NCBI GenBank assembly: GCA_028822475.1
Contig: JAPKDT010000054.1
Coordinates: 1-10,712, forward strand
Source: SAR324 cluster bacterium
GTDB lineage: Bacteria > SAR324 > NAC60-12
DNA: 10,712 bases
Direction: 5' to 3'
A program made the translations under genes and the position numbers. Numbering within the stretch: position 1 is the stretch's first letter; each line of letters starts with the position of its first letter. Below the pieces are notes generated by a model that did no database searches, was not told where the DNA came from, and saw only the letters and a list, made by a program, of their open reading frames with translations. Below are positions 1 through 7,063 of the stretch, piece after piece.

Positions 1-29
1 TTTTTTAAACGATCAATCGGTGTAAAGTT

Positions 30-746
30 ATGCAATTCAAAGTAATTTCTCCCAATGTGGAAAGTTCCGGGAACTCCGGAACTGATCCGCAGGCTCAGAT
101 TGAACAAATGCTCAGCGGCAACTCTGTTTTTTTATTTATGAAGGGCACCCCAGAATCACCTCAGTGCGGTTTTTCTGGAAAAATCACAAATATTTTAAAT
201 TCATGGAAAGTCCCATTTAAATCATTTAACGTGCTTGCGGATGAAAGTATCCGGCAGGGAATCAAGGATTACGCAAACTGGCAGACTATCCCTCAACTTT
301 ACATCAACAAAGAATTTGTGGGTGGTTCCGATGTAGTTGAAGAAATGTCGAATAACGGTGAACTCGGTGAATTACTGAACGAAGCATTTCCGGAGATGAA
401 AATCACACCTCCACCTCCTCCTGCAGAAGTGCGGGAAGTAGTGGCTCTGGAAGCTTCTGTGATTTTGAAAGAAAATCCTGATATTCGCCTTTTGGATGTA
501 CGTACACCTCAAGAGAGAGAAACTGCGTGTTTGGAGAATTCTGTCTTGCTTGATCAAGAACTGGTGGAGGAAATGCTTGACACATATGATAAAGACACAG
601 CGATGATGTTTATTTGCCATCTTGGTGAACGCAGCAGGCAGGCCGCACAGTATTTTGCTGCTCAGGGCTTCCAACAAGTGTATAATATTTCTGACGGGAT
701 ACATGGTTGGTCAAGTAATGTTGACTCTTCTATCCCTCTTTATTAG
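30..746 (+). CDS. Monothiol CGFS glutaredoxin (Grx4 type) fused to a C-terminal rhodanese domain
   Basis: A 238-residue two-domain protein. Residues about 20-120 are a Grx4/GrxD-type monothiol glutaredoxin: MKGT at 37-40 (the Lys contacts glutathione in the family), the CGFS active site at 46-49, TIPQ with the cis-proline at 87-90, and GGSD at 98-101. Known CGFS proteins bind a glutathione-ligated [2Fe-2S] cluster as a dimer and pass it on; they are poor oxidoreductases. A proline-rich linker (126-132) leads to a single rhodanese domain (about 138-235) with LLDVRTPQE at 154-162, the active loop CHLGERS at 196-202 (Cys196 would carry persulfide) and a canonical end around DGIHGW. Both active sites look intact. 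The ATG at 30 has only a weak ribosome site and gives a Ser/Gly-rich tail of about 18 residues before the Grx fold; no better start is visible. An A-type Fe-S carrier follows 30 nt later, which suggests cytosolic Fe-S or sulfur trafficking (inference). Confidence 0.93.
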   Translation: MQFKVISPNVESSGNSGTDPQAQIEQMLSGNSVFLFMKGTPESPQCGFSGKITNILNSWKVPFKSFNVLADESIRQGIKDYANWQTIPQLYINKEFVGGSDVVEEMSNNGELGELLNEAFPEMKITPPPPPAEVREVVALEASVILKENPDIRLLDVRTPQERETACLENSVLLDQELVEEMLDTYDKDTAMMFICHLGERSRQAAQYFAAQGFQQVYNISDGIHGWSSNVDSSIPLY

Positions 747-776
747 TCTGCTTAATTATTATTCTGAGTGAACAAT

Positions 777-1190
777 ATGATTACGGAAACAGAAAATCCA
801 CTTCCTGAAGTCATTCTTACTGAACGGGCAGCACAGGTTTTTAAAGAAGCATGTGAAGCAGAAGGTTCAAGTTTGGAAGATACTTTTTTACGTATCGGCG
901 CACGTCCTGGAGGATGTTCCGGATGGAAATATGAACTCGAATCTAGTACTCCCGAAGAGGTTGGTCCAAATGACGTACAAATTCTTTCGAGGACAGTTTC
1001 TGTCGTCGTTGACCGTGAAGCACTCACAGATATTTTAGGACCGTTAAAAATTGATTTCTCAGACAAAAATTTAGTTGAACAGGGATTTGTCTTTGAACAG
1101 CTAAAAACCGGTCATCAGTGTGGTTGCGGGGAATCTTTCACTCCCGTAAAAGATTTGAAAAGCGACAAAAATAATGGTCCAATTTCTTGA
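777..1190 (+). CDS. A-type iron-sulfur carrier (IscA/ErpA/HesB family)
   Basis: A small HesB-like protein of 137 residues from the ATG at 777. It holds all three cysteines that define A-type carriers. Numbered from the upstream GTG at 768, these are Cys50 in GARPGGCSGW and Cys118 and Cys120 in HQCGCGESF, with IDFSD before them. Family members accept [2Fe-2S] or [4Fe-4S] clusters or iron and deliver them to apoproteins. I prefer ATG 777 because a GAG-rich stretch (GAGTG) sits 8 nt upstream; the GTG at 768 would add three residues and has no ribosome site. The acidic, variable N-terminus before PEVILTERAA and the short polar tail after the CGCG motif are normal in size. ErpA, IscA and SufA cannot be told apart from sequence alone here, so no symbol is given. 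It overlaps yggT downstream by 17 nt, implying coupled translation. Confidence 0.93.
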   Translation: MITETENPLPEVILTERAAQVFKEACEAEGSSLEDTFLRIGARPGGCSGWKYELESSTPEEVGPNDVQILSRTVSVVVDREALTDILGPLKIDFSDKNLVEQGFVFEQLKTGHQCGCGESFTPVKDLKSDKNNGPIS

Positions 1191-1800
1191 ATGGCTGGCT
1201 GGTGCAACCTGCTTCGGACTGTTTGTTTACAAGTGGATTATCATCGCCGCAGTGGTTATGACATGGGTCAGTGCAGATCCGCATAATCAGATTGTACAGT
1301 GGATAGGGAGGGTAACACGTCCCTTATGGGTCTGGTGCGAACAGCGGATGCCAGTCATGATGGCACATTTCAGCGCCTATGCCTCAATTCTGGTTGTGAT
1401 CTTTGCCCAGATAGTCATTCCGGCGGAAATACGCTCACTGAACCTGATTTTACAGGGGCAGTCAGATGTAGCAGGTTTCCTGCTCCAGAGTGGAGGTCAC
1501 TTGCTACAGGGAACAAGTATTGTAGTACAAAGCTTATTGTTTTTTTGTATGTTCGTGCTGATTGCCTGGTTTATCCTGGGATTAGTGAATCCGTCATTAA
1601 ATAATCCACTGGTGCGGATCATTCATGTTCTTGCCGATCCTCTGATTACTCCAATACAGCGTTATCTTCCCCGAACACGTACAGACTGGTCACCTTTGGT
1701 TGGAGTCATTTTATTTTATTTGATCAGCTCAGCTATAATTACTCCAATAGCATTTTACGGCAGCACGCTGTCTTTCCCTGTCTCTATCTGCATTTATTAA
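1174..1800 (+). CDS. YggT family integral membrane protein with two YggT repeats
   Basis: A 208-residue hydrophobic protein with about four membrane spans (roughly residues 12-32, 68-88, 115-137 and 171-195). It contains two copies of the YggT repeat. The first runs through MTWVSADPHNQI to VTRPLWVW. The second, near ILGLVNPSLNNPLVRI, continues through LADPLITPIQRYLP and ends in the diagnostic DWSPLVGV at 171-178. YggT proteins are inner-membrane proteins of poorly known role; homologues have been linked to osmotic tolerance and, in YlmG relatives, to cell division or membrane organisation. The first repeat is less canonical than the second (WVWCEQRMP where piRr.iP is usual). The start codon lies inside the 3' end of the A-type carrier gene (17-nt overlap in a different frame), so it is probably translated by coupling. 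The stop is followed two codons later, in the same frame, by the small membrane protein. Confidence 0.88.
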   Translation: MVQFLEWLAGATCFGLFVYKWIIIAAVVMTWVSADPHNQIVQWIGRVTRPLWVWCEQRMPVMMAHFSAYASILVVIFAQIVIPAEIRSLNLILQGQSDVAGFLLQSGGHLLQGTSIVVQSLLFFCMFVLIAWFILGLVNPSLNNPLVRIIHVLADPLITPIQRYLPRTRTDWSPLVGVILFYLISSAIITPIAFYGSTLSFPVSICIY

Positions 1801-1806
1801 CGTGAT

Positions 1807-1965
1807 ATGCTCTTCACATTACATGTAGTCGCCATTGGAACAATAATTGGTGTAACGGCGCATTTTGCTTTTTCTCTAGGTAAAAAAGACGGCCTGCGTA
1901 TTGCCCTCAGAGAGCAGGAGCTTAAAACGAAAAAAGAAGACCCACCTAAAATAGAATCCCAATAA
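1807..1965 (+). CDS. Small single-span membrane protein, unrecognised
   Basis: A 52-codon reading frame starting 6 nt after the yggT stop and in the same frame. It begins MLFTLHVVAIGTIIG; residues 2-24 form one convincing hydrophobic helix, followed by GKKDGLR and a highly charged Lys/Glu-rich, proline-containing tail ending KIESQ. The positive residues right after the helix suggest the tail is cytoplasmic. There are no cysteines and no motif I recognise. No Shine-Dalgarno sequence precedes the ATG, so it would depend on ribosomes terminating at yggT and reinitiating. Evidence that it is real: its position in the operon, the membrane-protein-like composition matching yggT, and its filling of the gap up to the convergent hisD end. 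It could still be a chance frame of this length. Confidence 0.6.
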   Translation: MLFTLHVVAIGTIIGVTAHFAFSLGKKDGLRIALREQELKTKKEDPPKIESQ

Positions 1966-1987
1966 GCTCTGAAATTTTTTCTGTATC
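1966..1987. other. Convergent gap between the plus-strand operon and hisD
   Basis: Only 22 nt separate the stop of the small membrane protein from the hisD stop. The gap holds a run of six T on the plus strand but no stem before it, so I see no intrinsic terminator for either direction. Confidence 0.5.
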
Positions 1988-3265
1988 TTATTTATTTTCC
2001 AAACGTACACGAATTGCCTCTGCGTGGGCAAATAATCCTTCTTCCTCAGCAAAGCGGATGATTTGCTCACCCTGACGCTGCAACCGCTCCGCAGAATAAC
2101 TGATGACAGAACTTGTTTTAACAAAATCCTGTACTCCAAGTGGTGAAGAAAATTTGGCACAGCCTGAAGTGGGTAAGGTGTGATTTGGTCCTGCAAAATA
2201 ATCTCCAACAGGTTCTGGAGAGTTTGGACCTAAAAATATTGCACCTGCATTACGAATACGGTGCAGGTCTTCAAAAGGATGTTCTGTCAGGACTTCCAAA
2301 TGCTCCGGCGCAATTTCATTAACTACCTCAAATATTTCTTCCAGATCATCTGCCACAATGATGGCTGAACGGTTTGCGAAAGAAGCCTCAATTATTTCAC
2401 GTCGTGGTAAAGTTGGAATCAGATTTTTAAGACGTTTTGCAACTTCTTCAGCCTGTTTTGAGGAAGTTGTAACAAGTATAGCTCCTGCGTCAGGATCATG
2501 CTCAGCTTGTGATAACATGTCACGAACAAGGTATTCCACAGGAATGTCATCACGGTCACAAACAACCATAATTTCGCTCGGCCCTGCAAATGAATCGATA
2601 CCGACGGTTCCGTAAACCTGTCTCTTTGCTTCAGCAACAAAAGCATTTCCGGGTCCTGTAATTTTGACAACTTGCTGAATCGATTCTGTACCATAAGCCA
2701 ATGCACCGATTGCCTGTGCACCGCCAACTGCATAAAGCTCTTCAAGTCCCATCAAAGCTGCGCTTGCCATCACTAATTGGTGCGGTAATCCTGAGGGTCC
2801 GGGAGGTGAGACCATCGCTATTCGGGATACTCCTGCAACTTGAGCCGGAATAACGTTCATCAACAATGTTGAAGGATAAACCGCTCTGCCACCCGGAATA
2901 TATATTCCTACACTATCCACAGGTGTAACTTTCCAGCCCAGCACTGTTCCATCCGGACTAAAATCCAGTTGGCTGTCAGTTTTCTGACGGTCATGAAAAT
3001 ACATGATATTATCGGCGGCTTCTTCCAATATGTGAAAAAGATCATGATCCAGTCCTTCAAGTGCTTCTTCCAGTGCAGACTTTGGCACCAGCCAGGATTC
3101 CGGAAGCACTTGATCAAAACGTTCAGTATATTCACGCAGGGCCGCATCTCCATTTTTACGGACACTAGCGAGTATTTCCTGAACTGTACCTGAGACGTCT
3201 TTAGTTTCTTCTTCTTTAAAGGCTTTTGCAAAATCTTCGAACCCTTCAAATATTTTTATTTGCAT
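1988..3265 (-). CDS. hisD: Histidinol dehydrogenase
   Basis: A 425-residue protein matching HisD over its full length. HisD catalyses the last two steps of histidine synthesis, oxidising L-histidinol through histidinal to histidine with two NAD+ and a bound zinc. Visible hallmarks are YIPGGRAVYPST (122-133), VGGAQAIGALAYGT (180-193), KITGPGN (201-207) and DSFAGPSE (224-231). The zinc and catalytic residues known from the E. coli enzyme all have counterparts: Gln253 and His256 in SQAEHDPDA, Glu321 and His322 in APEHLEVL, Asp355 in PVGDYFAGPNHTLPT, and His414 near the C-terminus. The ATG at 3265 gives the usual N-terminus, but its ribosome site is weak. It lies 115 nt downstream of smc, behind a strong hairpin, so it may have its own promoter. 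No other histidine gene is in the window. Confidence 0.97.
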   Translation of the reverse strand: MQIKIFEGFEDFAKAFKEEETKDVSGTVQEILASVRKNGDAALREYTERFDQVLPESWLVPKSALEEALEGLDHDLFHILEEAADNIMYFHDRQKTDSQLDFSPDGTVLGWKVTPVDSVGIYIPGGRAVYPSTLLMNVIPAQVAGVSRIAMVSPPGPSGLPHQLVMASAALMGLEELYAVGGAQAIGALAYGTESIQQVVKITGPGNAFVAEAKRQVYGTVGIDSFAGPSEIMVVCDRDDIPVEYLVRDMLSQAEHDPDAGAILVTTSSKQAEEVAKRLKNLIPTLPRREIIEASFANRSAIIVADDLEEIFEVVNEIAPEHLEVLTEHPFEDLHRIRNAGAIFLGPNSPEPVGDYFAGPNHTLPTSGCAKFSSPLGVQDFVKTSSVISYSAERLQRQGEQIIRFAEEEGLFAHAEAIRVRLENK

Positions 3266-3326
3266 TTTTGTCGTCTTAAATTAATTAGGTTTTAATAAAT
3301 ATTTATTTTTTATCTGATGCACTTTA

Positions 3327-3357
3327 ATTACCATGTTCAATAATTGAACATGGTAAT
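3327..3357. terminator. Perfect 14-bp inverted repeat with a 3-nt loop between smc and hisD
   Basis: The arms ATTACCATGTTCAA (3327-3340) and TTGAACATGGTAAT (3344-3357) are exact complements around the loop TAA. The structure begins 23 nt after the smc stop and ends 61 nt before the hisD start. That position suits a terminator or processing stem for the smc message. However, neither strand has a U-tract after the stem, so it is not a classic intrinsic terminator; it could instead be an operator or a dispersed palindromic element. The structure is certain from sequence and the role is inferred. Confidence 0.5.
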
Positions 3358-3380
3358 AGAATTGATTCCTGAGTAATAAA

Positions 3381-6300
3381 TTAGGCAATTAAGCGGGATG
3401 CTTCATTGAATTCTACAGAAACAGTTTTGGAAATACCTGGCTCTTCCATGGTAACGCCATACAAAAGGTCTCCAATTTCCATTGTTTTTTTATTGTGGGT
3501 GATAAGAATGAATTGGGAATCATAAGACAAACTTGTGATTAAACGGTTGAAACGCACCACATTCACATCATCCAAAGGTGCGTCAACTTCGTCCAGAAAA
3601 CAGAACGGGCTTGGTTTTACCAAAAAAATAGCAAAGATCAGTGAAATCGCAGTCAAAGCTTTTTCACCACCGGAAAGTAGATTTATGTTTTGCAGTTTTT
3701 TACCTGGAGGTTGAGCCACGATATCAACTCCCGCGCTTAAGAGATCTTCTGATTCAGTCAGTACCAGTTTAGCTTCTCCTCCCTCAAACAACGTGCTGAA
3801 AACCTTTTTAAAATTATCATTAATCAACTCGTACATTTCCCTGAAACGTCTGCGGGATTCGATATTGATATCCTTGATTGTTTCTTTCAAATCATCCAGT
3901 GCTTTCTGTAAATCATCTGACTGAGATTTCAAAAATTCAATCCGTTCTGTCAGCACAGCATATTCTTCAGGTGCAGAAAGGTTTACCGCACCCATTGTAT
4001 TCAAACGTACTTTTAGTCCGCGTAACTCCTGTCCCATTTTTTTAAGATCTGCAGTCTCAACATCCATTTCCGCGAGGATATCTTCCGGAGATTTATCTGT
4101 TATTTCCGTAATTTGGTTTTCCAACTGTTCTCTTTGAATACGGAATTCTGTCAATTTTATTGACTCCTGATGGGAGACACTTACGGAGTTTTCGAGTAAT
4201 CCCTGTCGTTCTTGAAGTTTTTGAGTAAGCAAAGTCTGCTCCTCACTTTTTTGTTCATGCAGTAGAATTTCATCGTCCATTTCAAGTTTCAAGATTGTAC
4301 GTGACTCCAGCATACCTGCAAAAGATTCATCAATTTCAGTTATACGCTTCCGGCTTTGCTCAAGTCTCAGTCCTGCTTCACTACGTGATGTTTCAAGCTG
4401 TTTCAGACGTAGGCCGGTTTCAGCACTTTCACGTCGCAAACGCTCCGCTGTTTCATCAGTACTCTTTTGTTGCTCCGTAATCTCTGTCAAAGAAACTCGA
4501 TGGGTCAATAATTCCTCTGCACATGCATCTGCGCGACTTTGCTGCTCGAGTATACGTTCCTGCACTTCTTTTGTTTTTTCTTCCAGTTCAGAACGTTCTA
4601 CTTCCAGAGTCTTAATTGAGCTACTTGCAGTATTTTCCTTCTGACGGGATGTTTCCATTTCGTTAAGGATAGTGGCTGAATCTTGAGCAATTTGTGAAAC
4701 CGTTTGCTGGGTTCGTCGTTCTTCCAACTGATGATGCTCCAGTTCTTTGTTGCAGCTCAACAACTCAAATTCAAGTTTTCGTGTTTCTTCCTCGCAGGTT
4801 TCCTGTTCCTGCTTCAAGGTTTTATATTTTATTCTCAGAGTCTCCTGCTCACTTTCCAACTTTGTCAGCTTTTTGTTCAAATCTTCAGCATATTTTTCAA
4901 CATCTACAATTTGCTGCTGACGCTGCAAAAAACCCAGAGATCCGGACTGTACATTGCCAATGCTGACATTATAGTTTGTAAGACGGAGTCCGGACGACGA
5001 AAGCCACTCATGAGATGCTGCAGGCTGTTTATTCCCATATTCATTCCAAAAATCAATTTCGTCTTTGAGCAGCGTAAAACGTGAAAAAAACTTTTCTCCC
5101 CATTCTTTCAAAGGAGCTTTAAACTCAAGAATCTCCGGAAGGGGTGTGCCCTTTTTTGTGGTCTCCTGCGGAACTGAAGAAGGCCGATCCAAAGCCACAA
5201 ACTTAAGTTGCCCCAGCTCATGCTCCTTAGAAAATTTTTCCAGTTCAGGAAAATCAGCGGCACGTTCTATCACCACCCAGTCTAATACTTCAGCCATCAC
5301 TGGAGAAACTGCCGTTAATATTTTTTCAGAGACAGAAATATAGTCTGCAAGCAGTCCTGATACTCCAAGTTTTTTCTTTGTCTCCTGATTCTCCTGCATC
5401 AACTGCATAAATATTTTTACACTGTCACTAAAACCCTCATACTGAGTCTGGATCTGGTGCAGTGACTCAATGCGTGACTGTGCTGTGCTGTGCTGATAGC
5501 GTAGATCCTCGAGTTCTGATTCTGTTGCTGTTAACTGTGTGTGCTGACCTGCAAGTCGGCTTTCAAGTTCTGCTAGCTTTGCTGACAATTCTCCTTTCTG
5601 CAGGCGGATGCTTTCCATGCGTTCTTCGCCGTCGGAGACCTGGAGGGTTGCTTCCTGCAGCAGATTCCTGTGTGACTGCTCCTGATCCTGAAGACGTTGC
5701 TGCCGTTCAGTCATATTTTCTAGACGTTCATCAAGAAAATTCTTTTGATTTGTTTGATTTGTTAATTCTGTGTGTACTGTCAGCAGTCTTTTCTGCAGTG
5801 CTGACGCATCTTCTGAGGCCTGCTGAAGAGCGCTATTTTCTTTAGTTCGTAACTCCTCAATATTAACAAGTTTTGCCTGTAATTCACCTAAACGTTCCGC
5901 CAGTTCCTTAAGACGCGATTCTATTACCACTCTTTCTTGTTCGCGTTCAGTCAAACGTTGCTGAAGTTCTACAAGTTCAGTTTCCTGAATCTGCTGCTGT
6001 TCACTCACATTTTGCAGATTTTGTTTTTCAAGTTCACGTTGATTTTCTGCTTCCTGAATTTTTTGTTCTTTTTGAAAAAGCTGTTCTCGGCGTTCGCCAA
6101 CCTGTGTACCACGTTGAACTTGCTCCAACTTCAACCGTTCCATTTCTGTTTCAACAACAGACTTTTCGATTTGCAGGTCTTCCTGCTGTTGCTGGTGTCC
6201 CTGTACCAGTTCTTGTGCTTTGTCTTCATTAATTATTGCCTGATGCAAACTCAACGATAGATGTTGCCGTTCAAGCAATCCGCACTGTTGCTGAAGATCC

Positions 6301-6959
6301 AAATATTTTTGTGCCTTTTCAACATGCTCCTTCAAGCCATCTTCCTGCTCGGAGAGTGCTCCAAGCACATCTGTTACACGGAGCAGATTTTGTGTTGTTT
6401 CCTCCAGCCGCTTTTCAGCTGTTTCACGTTTGAAACGAAACTTAACAATACCTGCCGCATCGTCAATTAATGTTCGTCGTTCAATCGGTTTTGAACTAAC
6501 AATTTCACCGACACGTCCCTGTTCTATAATTGAGTATCCTGTACCGCCAACTCCTGTATCCATGAAAAGTTCACGCACATCTTTTAAACGCACTGGAGTT
6601 TTGTTGATCATGTAAACGCTTTCTCCGGAACGGTATAGTCGGCGCGTTACAGCAATCTCAGTGTAATCTGCATATTGGCGAAGAGTATCGCCTTTGGGAT
6701 TAGAAAACGTCAGGGAGACTTCCGCCATTCCGGAAGGTTTGTGGTAAGAACTGCCGGCAAAAATTACATCCTCCATGCTGCTGCCGCGTAAGTGTTTAAC
6801 ACGCTGTTCACCAAGTACCCAGCGAATTGCGTCAACAACATTGCTTTTACCACAACCGTTTGGACCAACAACAATCGTAATCCCGTTTTGTTTAAACTGC
6901 AGATTGACAGGATGGCAAAATGATTTGAATCCTGAAACTTTTATGTTTTTGATTCGCAC
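3381..6959 (-). CDS. smc: Chromosome segregation protein SMC
   Basis: A 1192-residue structural-maintenance-of-chromosomes ATPase, the usual length. The N-terminal head has Walker A GPNGCGKS at 32-39 and the DAIRWVLGEQ stretch that follows. Long coiled coils rich in Gln, Glu, Leu and Arg run about 170-500 and 680-1010, flanking a hinge at about 510-675. The C-terminal head has LSGGEK (ABC signature, 1095-1100), Walker B ending FLDEVDAPLDD (Asp1123, catalytic Glu1124) and the H-loop His1155 in ILITHNKK. SMC dimers with ScpA and ScpB load on DNA and extrude or tether loops to compact and separate chromosomes; neither partner is in the window. The hinge end (GSLGFLQRQQQI) lacks the Gly-Gly patch of Bacillus-type SMC and resembles the proteobacterial form. 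Translation starts at GTG 6959 with no clear Shine-Dalgarno; an in-frame stop six codons upstream rules out a longer start. Confidence 0.98.
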   Translation of the reverse strand: MRIKNIKVSGFKSFCHPVNLQFKQNGITIVVGPNGCGKSNVVDAIRWVLGEQRVKHLRGSSMEDVIFAGSSYHKPSGMAEVSLTFSNPKGDTLRQYADYTEIAVTRRLYRSGESVYMINKTPVRLKDVRELFMDTGVGGTGYSIIEQGRVGEIVSSKPIERRTLIDDAAGIVKFRFKRETAEKRLEETTQNLLRVTDVLGALSEQEDGLKEHVEKAQKYLDLQQQCGLLERQHLSLSLHQAIINEDKAQELVQGHQQQQEDLQIEKSVVETEMERLKLEQVQRGTQVGERREQLFQKEQKIQEAENQRELEKQNLQNVSEQQQIQETELVELQQRLTEREQERVVIESRLKELAERLGELQAKLVNIEELRTKENSALQQASEDASALQKRLLTVHTELTNQTNQKNFLDERLENMTERQQRLQDQEQSHRNLLQEATLQVSDGEERMESIRLQKGELSAKLAELESRLAGQHTQLTATESELEDLRYQHSTAQSRIESLHQIQTQYEGFSDSVKIFMQLMQENQETKKKLGVSGLLADYISVSEKILTAVSPVMAEVLDWVVIERAADFPELEKFSKEHELGQLKFVALDRPSSVPQETTKKGTPLPEILEFKAPLKEWGEKFFSRFTLLKDEIDFWNEYGNKQPAASHEWLSSSGLRLTNYNVSIGNVQSGSLGFLQRQQQIVDVEKYAEDLNKKLTKLESEQETLRIKYKTLKQEQETCEEETRKLEFELLSCNKELEHHQLEERRTQQTVSQIAQDSATILNEMETSRQKENTASSSIKTLEVERSELEEKTKEVQERILEQQSRADACAEELLTHRVSLTEITEQQKSTDETAERLRRESAETGLRLKQLETSRSEAGLRLEQSRKRITEIDESFAGMLESRTILKLEMDDEILLHEQKSEEQTLLTQKLQERQGLLENSVSVSHQESIKLTEFRIQREQLENQITEITDKSPEDILAEMDVETADLKKMGQELRGLKVRLNTMGAVNLSAPEEYAVLTERIEFLKSQSDDLQKALDDLKETIKDINIESRRRFREMYELINDNFKKVFSTLFEGGEAKLVLTESEDLLSAGVDIVAQPPGKKLQNINLLSGGEKALTAISLIFAIFLVKPSPFCFLDEVDAPLDDVNVVRFNRLITSLSYDSQFILITHNKKTMEIGDLLYGVTMEEPGISKTVSVEFNEASRLIA

Positions 6960-6984
6960 AATTTTTTTACAACATTAACTCGAT

Positions 6985-7002
6985 ATTTGTTTTAAAACAA
7001 AT
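6985..7002. promoter_or_regulatory. 18-bp perfect palindrome upstream of smc
   Basis: ATTTGTTTTAAAACAAAT is its own reverse complement. It lies in the 104-nt gap between the metallopeptidase and smc, 25 nt before the smc start codon. With no loop it looks more like a binding site for a dimeric regulator than an RNA hairpin, but being nearly all A/T it could be chance. I see no convincing -35/-10 pair around it. Confidence 0.35.
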
Positions 7003-7063
7003 TAGCGTACATTATTTTTTGAGCTGCATGATCTAGAAGGCTTGGATGCTATTTGCCCTGCAA

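Noticed and set aside
372..704. A 110-codon open frame on the minus strand opposite the glutaredoxin-rhodanese gene
   Set aside because: It shadows a gene whose two domains are both clearly intact; no domain or ribosome site supports it.
1966..1987. T-run between the convergent genes as an intrinsic terminator
   Set aside because: No stem precedes the T-run on the plus strand, and the minus-strand side has none either.
3294..3307. AATAAATATTTATT palindrome upstream of hisD
   Set aside because: Pure A/T sequence in an AT-rich gap; such palindromes are expected by chance.
4704..5084. A 126-codon Phe/Leu-rich open frame on the plus strand opposite smc
   Set aside because: The Phe/Leu richness is what reverse-complemented Lys/Glu/Gln coiled-coil codons produce; smc covers the region fully with intact motifs.
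5462..5845. A 127-codon open frame on the plus strand opposite smc
   Set aside because: It mirrors the repetitive coiled-coil codons of smc, has a low-complexity Leu/Val/Cys composition and no recognisable domain or start context.
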